A stretch of DNA of 64,000 nucleotides from Trissonchulus latispiculum (Eukaryota; Nematoda; Enoplea; Enoplida; Ironidae), in the NCBI GenBank assembly GCA_030248195.1, contig JASAND010011442.1, positions 1 to 64,000 of the forward strand. Direction: 5' to 3'. The position numbers and the translations under genes were made by a program. Positions 1 through 11,209 of the stretch are shown here, piece after piece; position 1 is the stretch's first letter; the number at the start of each line of letters is the position of its first letter. The notes under the pieces are model-generated. The model made no database searches. It was not told where the DNA came from and saw nothing but the letters and a program-made list of their open reading frames with translations.

Positions 1-1385
1 TAGTATCAAGTGTACATAATGCATAAGAGTATGACAAGCGTCAGACGCTATGCTTTATAAGCTCGCCATCGGCTGACCCGACCCCCCCCCCGCGAGATCA
101 ACCAGCCTCCTCATTATCCCGAATCGGTATCGGGCTTGCATATTTTGCACGCAGATATGTAAATCATACAAGCTTAGACCCCTATACAAATTGAGCCCCC
201 GTTAAGTTCAGCATGTAAGTATACTATGTATAGTACGACCAAAAAATGTGTGTACAAAGTTCGACCATTTATAGCAGATTGACCTTTGGAGTAAACCCGA
301 ACAATGTATATATTTTTAGAATCCTCAGGAACCAGAGATTTCGAAAATCCGGAAAAATCCGGAATTCCGGGTTTCATTCACGGAAAATCTAAAATTTTTT
401 GTTTTTCGCCCAATTTTTATCGCAATAAAAATTTTGTTTTGAGGATCTAATACAGCTGGTTCCGCTGCATATTTTTGCTCTTAGAAGTTTTTCACGGAAA
501 TGCACCCAATTTCCGGAATTCCGGGTTTTCAAAATTTCTGGATCTTAAAAATTTTCTCCAATAGCCACAAGATGGGTATCATTCGAAAGCTCTTATCGAG
601 CTGAACAACTTTTGAAATAGAATTAACTCTTGAAAATGCACACATTTCCCGGAATTCGAGAAAACCCGATTTTCCGGATTTTAAAAATTTTCTCCAATAC
701 CCCACAATATGGGTAAATAGAACCAATGTCTGAAAATGCACCAAATTCCCGAAATTCACGAATTCCGGATTTCACTCTAGCTTGGAAGGTATTAGCGGAT
801 TCCGAGAACTGGGCTCATTTCTGCGAGTTGGTTCTATTACAAGATTTGTTCAGCTCATTAAGAGCTTTCGAATGATACTCATCTTGTGAGTATTGGAGAA
901 CATTTTTAAAATCCGGAAATTTTGAAAACCCGGAATTCCGGAAAGTGGGTGCATTTTCGTGAAAAATTTCTAGGAGCAAAAATATGCAGCGGGACCAGCT
1001 GTATGCGATCCTGAAAACAAAATTTTCATTGCGATAAAAATTGGGCGAAAAACCAAAAATTTTAGATTTTCCGTGAATGAAACCCGGAATTCCGGATTTT
1101 TCCGGATTTTCGAAATCTCGGGTTCCTGAGGATTCTAAAAATATATACATTGATGGGGTTTACTCCAAAGGTTACTCTGCTATAAACGGTCGAAGTTTGT
1201 ACACACATTTTTTGGTCGTACTTTAGGATAGACCCGCTCCCCCGTTAGGACCCCCATCAACGAGGGGGGGTTGATTTATGGGGGGGGGGTCAGCAGAAAG
1301 CATGCAGAGGATGTAGCGAGCTTATATTACCTTGTAGGTCATGACACTTCTCTGTCACACTCTTATGTACTATATGTACTTTTGG
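1..1385. mobile_element. Large fold-back (palindromic) non-autonomous DNA element
   Basis: The ends are inverted relatives of each other: TATCAAGTGTACATAATGCA near position 4 against the complement of the stretch at about 1350-1380 (CACACTCTTATGTACT). Inside, about 175-710 is the imperfect reverse complement of about 715-1225. For example the AAATCCGGAAAAATCCGG stretch near 347 returns inverted near 1090, and TTTGGAGTAAACCC near 285 returns inverted near 1158. Open frames in this stretch (174-1150) are mirror images of the same non-coding arm, so I call no gene. The outer ends resemble the TCAAGAGTAC termini of the MITE at 35050-35451. The element may begin before the window. Known: palindromic non-autonomous DNA transposons look like this. 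Inferred: family membership. Confidence 0.6.
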
Positions 1386-1518
1386 TAATATTAGACACCA
1401 TCCTCCGAAGTTGTGCATTTTTGCAATACGGATAATATTGAAATCTACGGTTTGAAAATTTGAAAATCGGATTAATTCACATACATAAGCATATATATCG
1501 CCTTTCATTACTAAGTAC

Positions 1519-3269
1519 TAGGCATGGGCACGGGTCCAAAAACTTGGACCCGGGTACCCGGTACTACCCGAAGCCCTATGTCGGGTAATTGCGACACTAC
1601 CCGGGTACCCAGGTACCCGGGTACCCGGGTACTCGGGTACCCGAGCACTTTCGGGTACCCGAGAAATTTTTAACCCATTTTTCGGATTTGGCCATTTTGA
1701 AATTTAACTTTTTTCAGGGGTCTTTATTCACACTGAGCTTAGATTGGATAGATTTCTATTCATAAGTTATTTCAAAGGAGTTTTAAAGACTTAAAATGGA
1801 TTATAAGGACTTTCAATTAATTGTAACGTATCAGAAGCTGAGTTTAGTACCACCGTTGTGCTGTCCGTTTCCTCTAACCTTTAAATATTAACAAATTTTA
1901 GAAAGCATTTGGATTATAAGAGCAAATCCCCACGACAAAATTTAGCTAACTTCAACTGCTTGTCTCTGGAAATTGGAACAGCACCAAAGGCAGCAAACAA
2001 GCAAAACCTGTACGAAGTACTAAGGTTTACGTCGTTTTTGTTTCCTTTTACGTAATTTCTTAATGAAACCACGTAAAAATAAAATGTCTTGGATAAAAAA
2101 CTAAACTTTTTGTGATCGGATACTACACTTTACTGACAACAAATGTAAAATTTTAAACTCACTCGCTCAATAAATTGACTTATGTGTTGAGATTAGTGCT
2201 TACATTTTCTATTTAGATTAATTTTATAATTTCTTGCCTGAAAACAATTGCTACTTTCCAATTTCTTTTCCCTCTCTCTGTCCTTTTACTTTTGGAGTGA
2301 CTTTACTAAACGTAAAACTGATGAGAGCGGCAAGTCCTTTAGAACCTTTATTAAACGTTTATAAGCCATTTATTAAATTTTCCATGAAATAAATTCATTT
2401 ATTGTCATTACGATTCCACTGTATACAAAGAAATTCAAAGTAACCATCTCCCTCAAGTTGGATAAATTTTCTCAGTCACTAAAGGCATGCGCATACCAAA
2501 GAATCATCCAACAGCTCGTATGCTAACATTTGGTTAAATGAATGTTCAAACAATCTGGGAGCATTTTCTTAGTTCAGAAGTCAGTTTAGAAACAGCTAAA
2601 GTTGACAAAAATTGAAACCTAATGAGCGTTGGCCGTCAGTGAAGGAAGCTTTTCAACGTTGGAATTGACCATGTGGCATTAAAGAGAATCACTAAACTTT
2701 CAAGATCATATCAGTCATTATTGACACCATCTAATGGTACCTAGTATTGTTACTTATAGTTTAGAGAACAACGCAGAGCTGTGGCAAAGTCACTGATTTG
2801 ATGCGAACAGTTTTGTTTGTGTCTTGTGAATTTTAAGTTTTAATTAATTCATCGACTTCCGCATATTGCTCCAACAGGAATTTAAAGAAAGAAAAAATTA
2901 TTAGAGCAAGGTAAATTTAATATTTTAAAAACAAATCTAAAAAAAGAAAATTATAAAATGTTTGAAAAATACCAGGACTGATTCCTCTTCCCATTATATA
3001 CGTCTTTCTGTTGTAGTATCTTTTTATACATAGTAGTAAATTTTATAATAAACTGAAAAAATCTTCGGTGGTTACAAATTTTCATTGCCAAAAATTTTCG
3101 GTGGTTAAAAATTTTCTGAGCCAAAAAATTTCTCTCTGCTTGATCCAGATTAATCCGGTTTTTTCCGGTTTTAACTGGATATCGGGTACCCGAAGCAGGA
3201 CCCGGGTACCCGAAAATTTTCGGGTACCCGGGTACCCGTCGGGTACCCGACTACCCGTGCCCATGCCTA
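1519..3269. mobile_element. hAT-like non-autonomous element (hAT-1) with perfect 8-bp TSD
   Basis: The 17-bp terminal inverted repeat TAGGCATGGGCACGGGT (1519-1535) is matched perfectly at 3253-3269. It is flanked by a perfect 8-bp target duplication, CTAAGTAC, at 1511-1518 and 3270-3277. That duplication fits the hAT preference nTnnnnAn. Both ends carry GC-rich subterminal clusters of CGGGTACCCG units (about 1545-1660 and 3180-3255), while the interior is AT-rich and holds no transposase frame. The subterminal clusters are probably transposase-binding sites (inference). The element is about 1.75 kb and would need a transposase supplied in trans. Confidence 0.85.
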
Positions 3270-3277
3270 CTAAGTAC

Positions 3278-5618
3278 TGTTTTGAAAGTGTTTGTGGAAA
3301 AAGACACACAAACGGATGTGTGGATAAGTCTTAAGCTGGTGTTAAATTATATTTTTATTTTAACCTCCGTTTCATAGAAAATGCTATCTAACACTAAAAT
3401 AGCTGCATCAAAATCCAGTGCAGGTGTCAGAGAAATTTTCACGCCAAATAAACTGATACATATGCTCGCCCCTCATTTTAGACTTTTCTCTGTACCGTTA
3501 TTTCTTTAGTTAGCGCTAAACTAAAGCTGTAGCTTTCAATCAACAATAGAAACCTTTATTTTACGTAGCTGGCCGTCACTCTATTTTGGCTGTAGAGTCA
3601 TTGCTCACGAAGTCAGTATTAAAATCGATCAGTCTAATAAATTAATTGTTGGACCTTTTCGGGCGGGCGAGCAAAAATTTTTAACATCGTTTAACCCTGC
3701 TAGCGAGTAAAATGACCTGGTTAACTGTATTTAACCTCTGTGTGCGAAAAGGATTGAGTCAATTTAACTCCTATAACTAGCTGCAAGAAAAGGTCCTTAG
3801 CAGTAGAGTTCAGGAAGTTACCAATTCCGCTGCGTTTTACCACAGTTTTTCGTTCTAATTATTTTTCAATATTATTACAATTATTATTTATTATTTAATT
3901 AATCAGAGCCGAATGTTAGGAATGGCGGGACAGTCGACTTCAAGCCTGAAGCTCGGCGGTTCGATCTCCACCCTGGACACTTTTCTTCACATCTTTCAAC
4001 ATTTTTCATTTTCTTTTTCCTCTGGTTGCCATTTTGCACCCGGTCAAGGAAGTCACCTCCCAAAGTAAATTTGGACAATATCTACTACATATTTATTGCT
4101 GGTAGCGACTGGAACAACATAGAGCATACTAGAGCAGTACGGAAACCCACGACTAGGTGCCTTTCATGCTGCAAACAGTCATGTTTGATGCTTATTGTTT
4201 GTTGTTTGTTGCTTATTATAAGTTTGTATTATAAGCTTATTATAAGTTATTATAAGCTTATTATAATTTGCTTATTATTATTATAAGTTTGTTGCTTATT
4301 TATTATTATTTATTATTGCTTTATTTCGATTGTTACTTTATTTTGAGATGCTTCTGCTAACATCTGTCAAAACTGCAATGTTGTTCAAATTTTGTGCCAA
4401 ATTAAATTTTACAACAACATGCTACAGCAACTTGGTTTGCAGCAGTGGAGGCGACAAATTTTGGGCATTCCAACAACAGTGTTACAATGTGCACCTTATG
4501 TTTTGTATTGTCTCAGTAAGCTGTTGAAGTCGTCCAATTTTTCTTAGGTGGAACTTCCGCTTCGGGACCTCAAAGTTTTCTCATTCAGCAGGAATATATA
4601 ATTTGACGTAAATTGTGAGATAGAAATAGAAAGCTTTAAAGACAAACCACAGCCTGAGTACTCTTCAAGATGTTTCAAGATTCCGACAAATTCTTTAGGA
4701 AAAAATAGCTTTTGAGTAGGATTAGCTTAAGCGTTTTTGTTCCTCCCAAAAACAATGTCTAAAGCTTACGAACTGGGCATTAAATCTCAAATAAGCAAAA
4801 GGTCTACTAATGACTAGTCCTTCACCAAGAACTTATCTTTTCATTTTGCAACTTTTACATTACAGAACATAATTTCATATATCATTCTAAGGGACTTTTT
4901 GTCGCTGTCCCCTCCACTTCCGAACTCAGTTATTAAATTTGTACTCAAATGAATTAATTCTGGTCAAATTATTTTAATCCGCCGATTAAACAGTTAGTTC
5001 TAACTGCGTTAAAAGTATGCGCTAAATCCGCATTACTTGCCTAAAGACTGGTAAACAGTCGTTATATCGGTACACAATCAAATACTGAAAAAACTTAAAT
5101 TCAAATTTTCATTTAATAAAGAAAAATTACCAAATTTGATCCCTTCAACCCAACTAGTTCATAGGAATAATTCTAGTATCGAAATTTAGTTATCTTCACT
5201 CCGTATTATTTTAATTTAATCGGTTGCGTATCAAAATATCGCATCGAAACAAGCTGACAATTAACAACTGCTAAATGGCCGTTTGTGTACGTTAGAATCG
5301 AAATATCATCGAATTATGAAATTATCGAAATGATTTTCATAATTATTTGCATAAAAACCAATACAAAGTTTAATTTAAAGACATGAAATTAATCATAAAC
5401 TAAAGCTGAAATTGAAACTGAAACAGTTTTTTGTCGTGCTAAGTGCTATTTCAGGATTTTAACTTAAACTGCCAATTTTTGTCAATTATTGCCATATAAA
5501 CTTGTTTTCTGCTAATTCTAGACAGAAAATGTCTGCTGCAACCGGTCAATCTATTTTCATTTCCGTTACTGCTGTGCTTGGTTGACTGGCTTTCACACAG
5601 ACTGGTAGCTATAGCTAA
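3278..5618. other. Intergenic, AT-rich; one weak tRNA-like segment
   Basis: No coding region can be supported. A weak tRNA-like B box, GGTTCGATCTCC at 3958-3969, could be a SINE head, but no good A box precedes it. Positions 4190-4320 hold TTATTATAAG-type low-complexity repeats. The segment ending TTTCACACAG at about 5601 looks like a splice acceptor just upstream of the GPCR start, so a 5' UTR intron for the GPCR is possible. Confidence 0.5.
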
Positions 5619-7205
5619 ATGGCAGTTCTGGGCCTACAGACCCCCTTTGGGTGGGATCAGTTTAGCTCAAACCTCAGCCAGTCAAGTGACCCTATGTTCG
5701 ATTGCGGCCTAGAATGCGAAGAAACCCTTCTCCTGCTGCAACGTTGGCGATCCATGAAATCCGGATTTCAGGATGTTACGGAAAGTGCGTTCAGTTTCAT
5801 GATCGCATTTGCGATTTTCGGATGTCTGGCAATCCTGATCAATGTGATGGTGATCACGATTTTGGCTGTGCAGCGTCGACGCGCGCTACGACACGTTTTC
5901 TACATTTTGGTAATGAATTTTGCCATCATTGACACCCTACGGGGGGCCTGCCTACTCCTTTGGTCCGTTCGAGTCCTAAAGCCCGCGGACCAGTCCCCCT
6001 CGGTAAGGATTATGGTAATGAAGCTGAACCAAATCGGTCTTATGGTACTACGATTCTGCAGTCTAGCCACCATCCTAAATCTGGTCTATATCACCGTGAA
6101 TGAGTACGTGTTCATTCACTATCCGCTGCGCTACTACCGACTCATGAGCCGCGGTCGGGCCCTCTGTCTGATTCTGGCCAACTGGGTCCTAAGCGCCCTA
6201 TTCGTGGTGGTTGGGACCTATGCCCGAAACGCGTCCAACTCAATCCCAACAGTCTATGTCCGAAAAAATCGGACACAGGCCGCTGCCAGTTCTGAGGAAA
6301 CCAGTGATGACGTGCTACGACGCGGCCAGGGCAGTGAAGTCCAGATTCAGACAATCTTTAACTTTACCCTTCTGGGCTTCTGTTTCCTGTGTCTCTGCTT
6401 TGTACTGGCTTGTTACATATCGTTCCTGGTTACGGTACGTCGCATCCAACGCCAAGAGGAGTCGTTACGTAAGGAGAGCGTACGTAAGGTTTCCCACAGT
6501 ACCTACTGCGTGGACAGTGTCACAGCGGGTCTGGAGGTGCCCCATGCGGACGAGAAACGATTTAAGGGCCAGCTGCTGAAACGGTACAAGCATGCCATGG
6601 TCATTGGGTTGGTAATTGCCATCTACATCATGTACCTAGTGTCCTACGGTACCGTACAGGTACTGCACTACTTTCGACTGCGCACAAAGGCACGACAGGA
6701 CGATGAAATTACCGTCAGACTTAGCATGCAGTTAGTGTTTGGGTTGCACGCAACCCTACAGCCCCTGTGCTACTTTCGCATGCGCGAGTTTCGCCGCATG
6801 GTCCGACGAACACTGGCCTGCCGACCGCGCTACTATTCCGGTGTCAGCACCAACTACGACCAGCCCGTTCATCTGGACTCCCCTCGCCACAGCGCCGCAG
6901 TGGCCCACTCCCAGCCCCGCCTATCCGAAACCCGATCCCAGATCAGCGAAAACGGCGCGATCGGGATCGCTTCCGGCTGCGCTGGGACGGGAATCTTGCT
7001 GAACGGGCTGACGAAACGGCTGGACAGGAAGCTGGCCGTTTCGTTTCAGAACGGTGCTGCAGCACCTTCAAATCGAGCAGACTCTTCGTCGCCAGTGCAG
7101 CACGGAAGCCAGCTGTCGCTAAGCACACCTGGTGACCCGGAGAGTCCGCAGGTGTTGCATAAACTCTATGCTATGATTGATCGTGAATTTAGCACACAGC
7201 TGTGA
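5619..7205 (+). CDS. Intronless rhodopsin-class (class A) G-protein-coupled receptor, orphan
   Basis: A 528-residue open frame reads as a seven-helix plasma-membrane receptor. Predicted helices: TM1 about 58-84 with the conserved Asn in LINVMV, TM2 93-117 with Asp105, TM3 140-163, TM4 181-202 with Trp189, TM5 246-273, TM6 325-352 and TM7 366-387. The DRY position reads NEY (161-163) and is followed by IHYPLRYY, a typical intracellular loop 2 start. NPxxY is replaced by QPLCY (381-385), then helix 8 (RMREFRRMVRR) and a palmitoylation-type Cys401. TM6 lacks CWxP and no TM3 disulfide Cys is evident. Sequons lie at NASN (204) and NRT (217) in extracellular loop 2. The about 125-residue cytoplasmic tail is rich in Ser, Pro and Arg. 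The CDS is GC-richer than its flanks. The ligand cannot be inferred. AATAAA follows at 7353. Confidence 0.85.
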   Translation: MAVLGLQTPFGWDQFSSNLSQSSDPMFDCGLECEETLLLLQRWRSMKSGFQDVTESAFSFMIAFAIFGCLAILINVMVITILAVQRRRALRHVFYILVMNFAIIDTLRGACLLLWSVRVLKPADQSPSVRIMVMKLNQIGLMVLRFCSLATILNLVYITVNEYVFIHYPLRYYRLMSRGRALCLILANWVLSALFVVVGTYARNASNSIPTVYVRKNRTQAAASSEETSDDVLRRGQGSEVQIQTIFNFTLLGFCFLCLCFVLACYISFLVTVRRIQRQEESLRKESVRKVSHSTYCVDSVTAGLEVPHADEKRFKGQLLKRYKHAMVIGLVIAIYIMYLVSYGTVQVLHYFRLRTKARQDDEITVRLSMQLVFGLHATLQPLCYFRMREFRRMVRRTLACRPRYYSGVSTNYDQPVHLDSPRHSAAVAHSQPRLSETRSQISENGAIGIASGCAGTGILLNGLTKRLDRKLAVSFQNGAAAPSNRADSSSPVQHGSQLSLSTPGDPESPQVLHKLYAMIDREFSTQL

Positions 7206-7992
7206 AATGGATTTCGTTTTAACTGATTCCGGATATTTTTCGCAGACGTTCGGATGACACTCTCATTTCTCAAGAGCTTCCGGTTACCCGCTGTCTTCTT
7301 GCTGTTCTTGCTACACCAGTATTCCAACGTTTATTGTTTGTATGATTGTGTAAATAAAGAGATAATGTAGTAAATAAATGAAAATAATAAATACTAATAA
7401 AACTAAGTCTAAGCACGTAATATCCTTGTAGTATTCTTATTCGATACTGGACAACTAAGTTAATTGCAAACGCATAAAGCAAATTGTATTCTAAAAATTT
7501 CTATATAAGGTAATTCTATGAGAGTCCAACATGCAGTGGTGGAAGAAATATTTCTAAAGGTTTGCATTGGTCGTTTCTTCTGAACACTTCAGCAGCAACT
7601 GTTTTGGTACTGTCGACAATAGGTTACACGAAAGTAAGAGTGTCAAACTGAATTAGAATAAAATAGGATAAAAAATTCAAATAAAATAAAATTTGTTATG
7701 TGGATTAAAATTGAAAACCGACTTTGTGGCTCAATTGCTCAGCGCGTCAGCCTGTTACGTAGATGACCCCCCACCCCGGCTTTTTGAGCCGATTTTTTTC
7801 AGATTTCTTTTACAATTGGTTGTGTGCAACTTTCTTTCATTGCTTAATTAGAGAAAACAATAACAGTTTTAAAGTGTCTATGTAATGAGTACGTGTAGGA
7901 ATTAATGAATGAATTGACAGAATCTTTTGAATCAGTCCTTACTTGCGTTAACGCTCCGCTTGTTTCGAATTTTGTTGCTTATAATTAAGTAC
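7206..7992. other. GPCR 3' flank and intergenic
   Basis: Beyond the poly(A) signal I see no gene. The stretch GTGGCTCAATTGCTCAGCGC near 7725-7745 resembles a tRNA A box, but no B box follows. Confidence 0.4.
7353..7358 (+). terminator. Candidate polyadenylation signal of the GPCR gene
   Basis: AATAAA occurs about 150 bp after the GPCR stop codon. Further A-rich AATAAA-like copies follow within 40 bp. Confidence 0.45.
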
Positions 7993-7996
7993 TTAA

Positions 7997-8558
7997 GGGG
8001 GGGGTCCATTTTTTGGTCATTTTTTCGACTTTCTCCGATCTCGCTGATTTTTACATATTTTATTGTCCCAACGGTATATTTTAACGAGTTTTTAAAATTA
8101 AAGCTGTAAGTCTTACGGTTATTGAGTAATTTTACCTCAAAGTTGAGATTTCATGTGTTAAACATAGGAAATTAGATAAGTTGCCACTTTTTCACGTGCG
8201 CCAGAAAAATCTCACGTATGGCAAAGTGGATCCGTTCAAGCTTTATATCATATTAATTCCATGTTTCCGAACTGTGATTTGTAGGAATAAGAATTTTAAA
8301 TTAGGTCTCTAAAAAATTTTAATGAATTTTTGAAGTATTATAAAAGTTGAACTGATGCGAAAAAAGTGACAACTTTTCTAATTTCCTATGTTTAACACAT
8401 GAAATCTCAACTTTGCGGTGAAATTACTCAATAACCGTAAGACTTACAACTTTAATTTTAAAAACTCGTTAAAATATACCGTTTGGACAATAAAATATGC
8501 AAAAATCAGCGAGTTCGGAGAAAGTCGAAAAAATGACCAAAAAATGGACCCCGCCCCC
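7997..8558. mobile_element. TTAA-flanked palindromic MITE (piggyBac-like)
   Basis: The element is flanked by TTAA at 7993-7996 and 8559-8562. Its arms are long inverted repeats: GGGTCCATTTTTTGGTCATT on the left returns as its complement near 8530-8550, and CTCAATAACCGTAAGACTTA near 8430 mirrors the stretch at 8105-8130. Arms are over 200 bp and the spacer (about 8195-8355) is short. TTAA target duplications and G/C-rich tips are typical of piggyBac-class elements. The open frame at 7927-8109 lies in an arm and is not a gene. Confidence 0.7.
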
Positions 8559-8577
8559 TTAAGTTTTTAGCAGTTAA

Positions 8578-9958
8578 GGGGGGGCTACGAAGGGGTTGGC
8601 ACGACATCGTCGGAGAGAGCTACGTTTCCCCCAACATTAGCCAACATATCAAAGTAAAAAAGTTTAGGGTGGGCAACAATATATCTCATATACACCGTTT
8701 TTGGCAGGACGCCAGAGTACAAATTTTGGTGGGAAAAATGGGATTTTTCAAAAAGGTTTTTTCAGCTCTGGCGGATTAACGGTTTGACCAATTCTGAAAC
8801 TTTCAGCCATAAATGTTAACTGTTACTAGTGCTAAATATTAAATGTATTCCGGCTTTCGAGCGTTGCTTCCTTCTTCAGCTATAACAGCTCAAAGTTTGA
8901 AATTTGGCAAAAAGTTGCAATATGACCGTGCGCCGTTTTCGATCTAATAAAATTGACAGCTCCTAGCCTACCCCAGCTTTTTATCAATTATTAGGCTCTA
9001 ACAGGGGCAAACTGTCTGTGAGTTTCGAGGGTTTTGGTTTTCTGGTTAGTGTGCTAGCAAGCGTTTTGTTACAAAATAATATTATTTTTAGGCTTGAAAA
9101 GCTAGCTAAGCGCAGTAAAAATGGGGTCAAAAAATTTTTTGTCTCCGATTTCGCCGAAAAGCTGGTTATAGGGGTTATTTGACCTGCTGAATCCGAATAT
9201 GAAATCCGTTTTTCGATATTACGCTCCCTTCGTTCAGTATGTGCTTACAACTGTCTTAGAGCTTTTTGAAGCGATAGCCATCAATACTTCGAGAAATCAA
9301 TCTTGCATTTCTGAACACTGCAGCTAGGTTTAGTGACCTAGCTTTCTGCATATCTTGATATACTCGCTGGCCTGTAATGCGCGTTTCAGCCGATTCTGCC
9401 ACAGTAATTTGAAGTAATTGGCTCACATCTTCGAAATGGCACAAAATTACAGCGACAATATCGATAATGTAATCTCGCACGCAGGGATTAACGAAATCAC
9501 GTCATTTTTACATATGTTAAGACAGACACTTGGAATATTAATTGGGGCAAAGTTGGGTTCATTTGGTAAACCACAGCTCATTAGACGTTAGTTGGCCTCC
9601 ACCCGTATAGACCTACAACACCCAGTTTTTCGCACGTTGATGGTATCTCACAGAAAAGTACACATTGATCGAAGGATTATTTTACACGATATCAAAGCGC
9701 TATATGTGAGAACTGTTTCTGGAAAATTTGGGTACCGTACCTTGCCCATAGCGATCAGGGCCAGGCGAAGTTTGTGTATATGCCATGTCGAGCTTTGGAC
9801 CGACAACACCAACTTCTGATGGCTCCACAGGACGTTATGCTGCATGGAATTCTTTCAAACTTTAAACTATTTTACACCAAACCTAATACAATTATGTGGC
9901 AAAAGACTAGCTAGCGTTTCCAACATCGAACTTTTAGTGAAATTCGTAGCCCCCTCCC
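8578..9958. mobile_element. TTAA-flanked non-autonomous element (piggyBac-like)
   Basis: TTAA occurs at 8574-8577 and 9959-9962. The terminal inverted repeat is GGGGGGGCTACGAA on the left and TTCGTAGCCCCCTCCC on the right. The 1.38 kb interior has no convincing transposase; small frames at 9256-9480 and 9592-9845 have no recognisable motif. It sits only 16 bp beyond the preceding TTAA MITE. Confidence 0.65.
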
Positions 9959-9962
9959 TTAA

Positions 9963-11209
9963 CTGATGTTCTGTGTTGCAAATGCAAACCTATCAAAAGA
10001 GAATGCTATGTGGAAAAAATTGATAAATGAATTGAATAGACTAATAAATTTAAAATTATTGTTTTATAATTATAATAATTATAATTATTATAATTATTAT
10101 AATAATTATAATTAATAATAATTATAATTATAATTATAATTATAATAATATAATTATATAATTATATAATTATAATTACATAATAATATATTATATATAT
10201 TAATATATATATTAATTATTATATATAATTATATAATAATTATAATTATAATTATAATTATATAATAATTATAATAATTATAATTATTATAATTATAATA
10301 TTATAATCCTTTAAGCAACTACATTTTAATTTAAATTTGACCATTAAATAGTTGATAGCTGACTACTAATTTTGAAGTGCCGGTCCAGTGGCTGATATAT
10401 ACGTTTCGCTCATTAAATAAATTCAAATTCTCATTCAAATAGACTAAAATACAAAGTCTGTACGTACTAGGTGACTAATTGCTGAGTCACTATCAACTAA
10501 TTGGCCTTTGTACAAGTCGCGTACAATTTCATTTACTTACTTTACAACCCGAGCCGTTGCCGCACACGAGCGTAAAAACTACAAGTGGCTGCTTACTGCG
10601 TTTGAGACATCCTCTGATAGAAAACGTAAGGCTAAATTTTGCCCCTGCAAATATTTGTCGTTCGTTCCCCACTAAGTTTATGAAGTTTGGACTGAGTTTT
10701 GCGGCGTGAGGGGGTGCGAGTTCACAAATTATACGCAAAAAACAGTAGAGTTTTGATATCATTTTTAGCATGTTTTTGTCAACACTTCCTTGATATTCCA
10801 GATAAAAATTGCTTTTTTAACACAAAAGATAAACTTGACTCAGAAAAAAGGAATTTTCAGAATTCCGTTTCCATTCTGAACAATTTGTGCACAAAATTAT
10901 TTCCTCATTGCATAGCTATTGCTTAAAGTTGAAGTCAAGCGTTTTAATGTGCGACCAACGCAGTAGCAAATTCCTCAGTACAGCCGTAACTACCGTTTGC
11001 GGTGTAAACAAACTTTTTGTAGTACTGTTCGGAAAGCCTACGCTTACAAGTGTAAGCTTTTTGGCACTGCTTTTGTGCTTTGTGCTTTGTGCTTTTGTCC
11101 TCAAATTTTTGCTGAATATTAAACTGATTTTGCAGCATGTCTCAAACAGGATTTAACTAATTCTGGCCTGCTAAATGTGCCAACAGAAACTATGTAACAT
11201 ATTCTTTAC
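9963..11209. other. Intergenic with TAATTA-type low-complexity block
   Basis: Positions 10050-10310 are an almost pure A/T block of ATTATAATTATAAT units. The rest, up to the MARVEL-like gene, has only short frames without motifs or splice structure. This stretch must contain the promoter of the gene at 11210, but I could not pick out a clear core element. Confidence 0.6.
10050..10310. repeat. AT-only low-complexity repeat
   Basis: About 260 bp composed almost entirely of TAATTATAAT-type units. Confidence 0.9.

Noticed and set aside
174..1150. Open frames such as 815-1150 with repeated ESSGTRDFENPEKSG-like text
   Set aside because: The same text is read from both arms of a palindrome; it reflects the inverted repeat, not a protein.
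6142..7135. Overlapping frames on both strands within the GPCR (6211-6579, 6767-7135 and others)
   Set aside because: Shadow frames of a GC-rich coding sequence; only the 5619-7205 frame has helices and receptor motifs.
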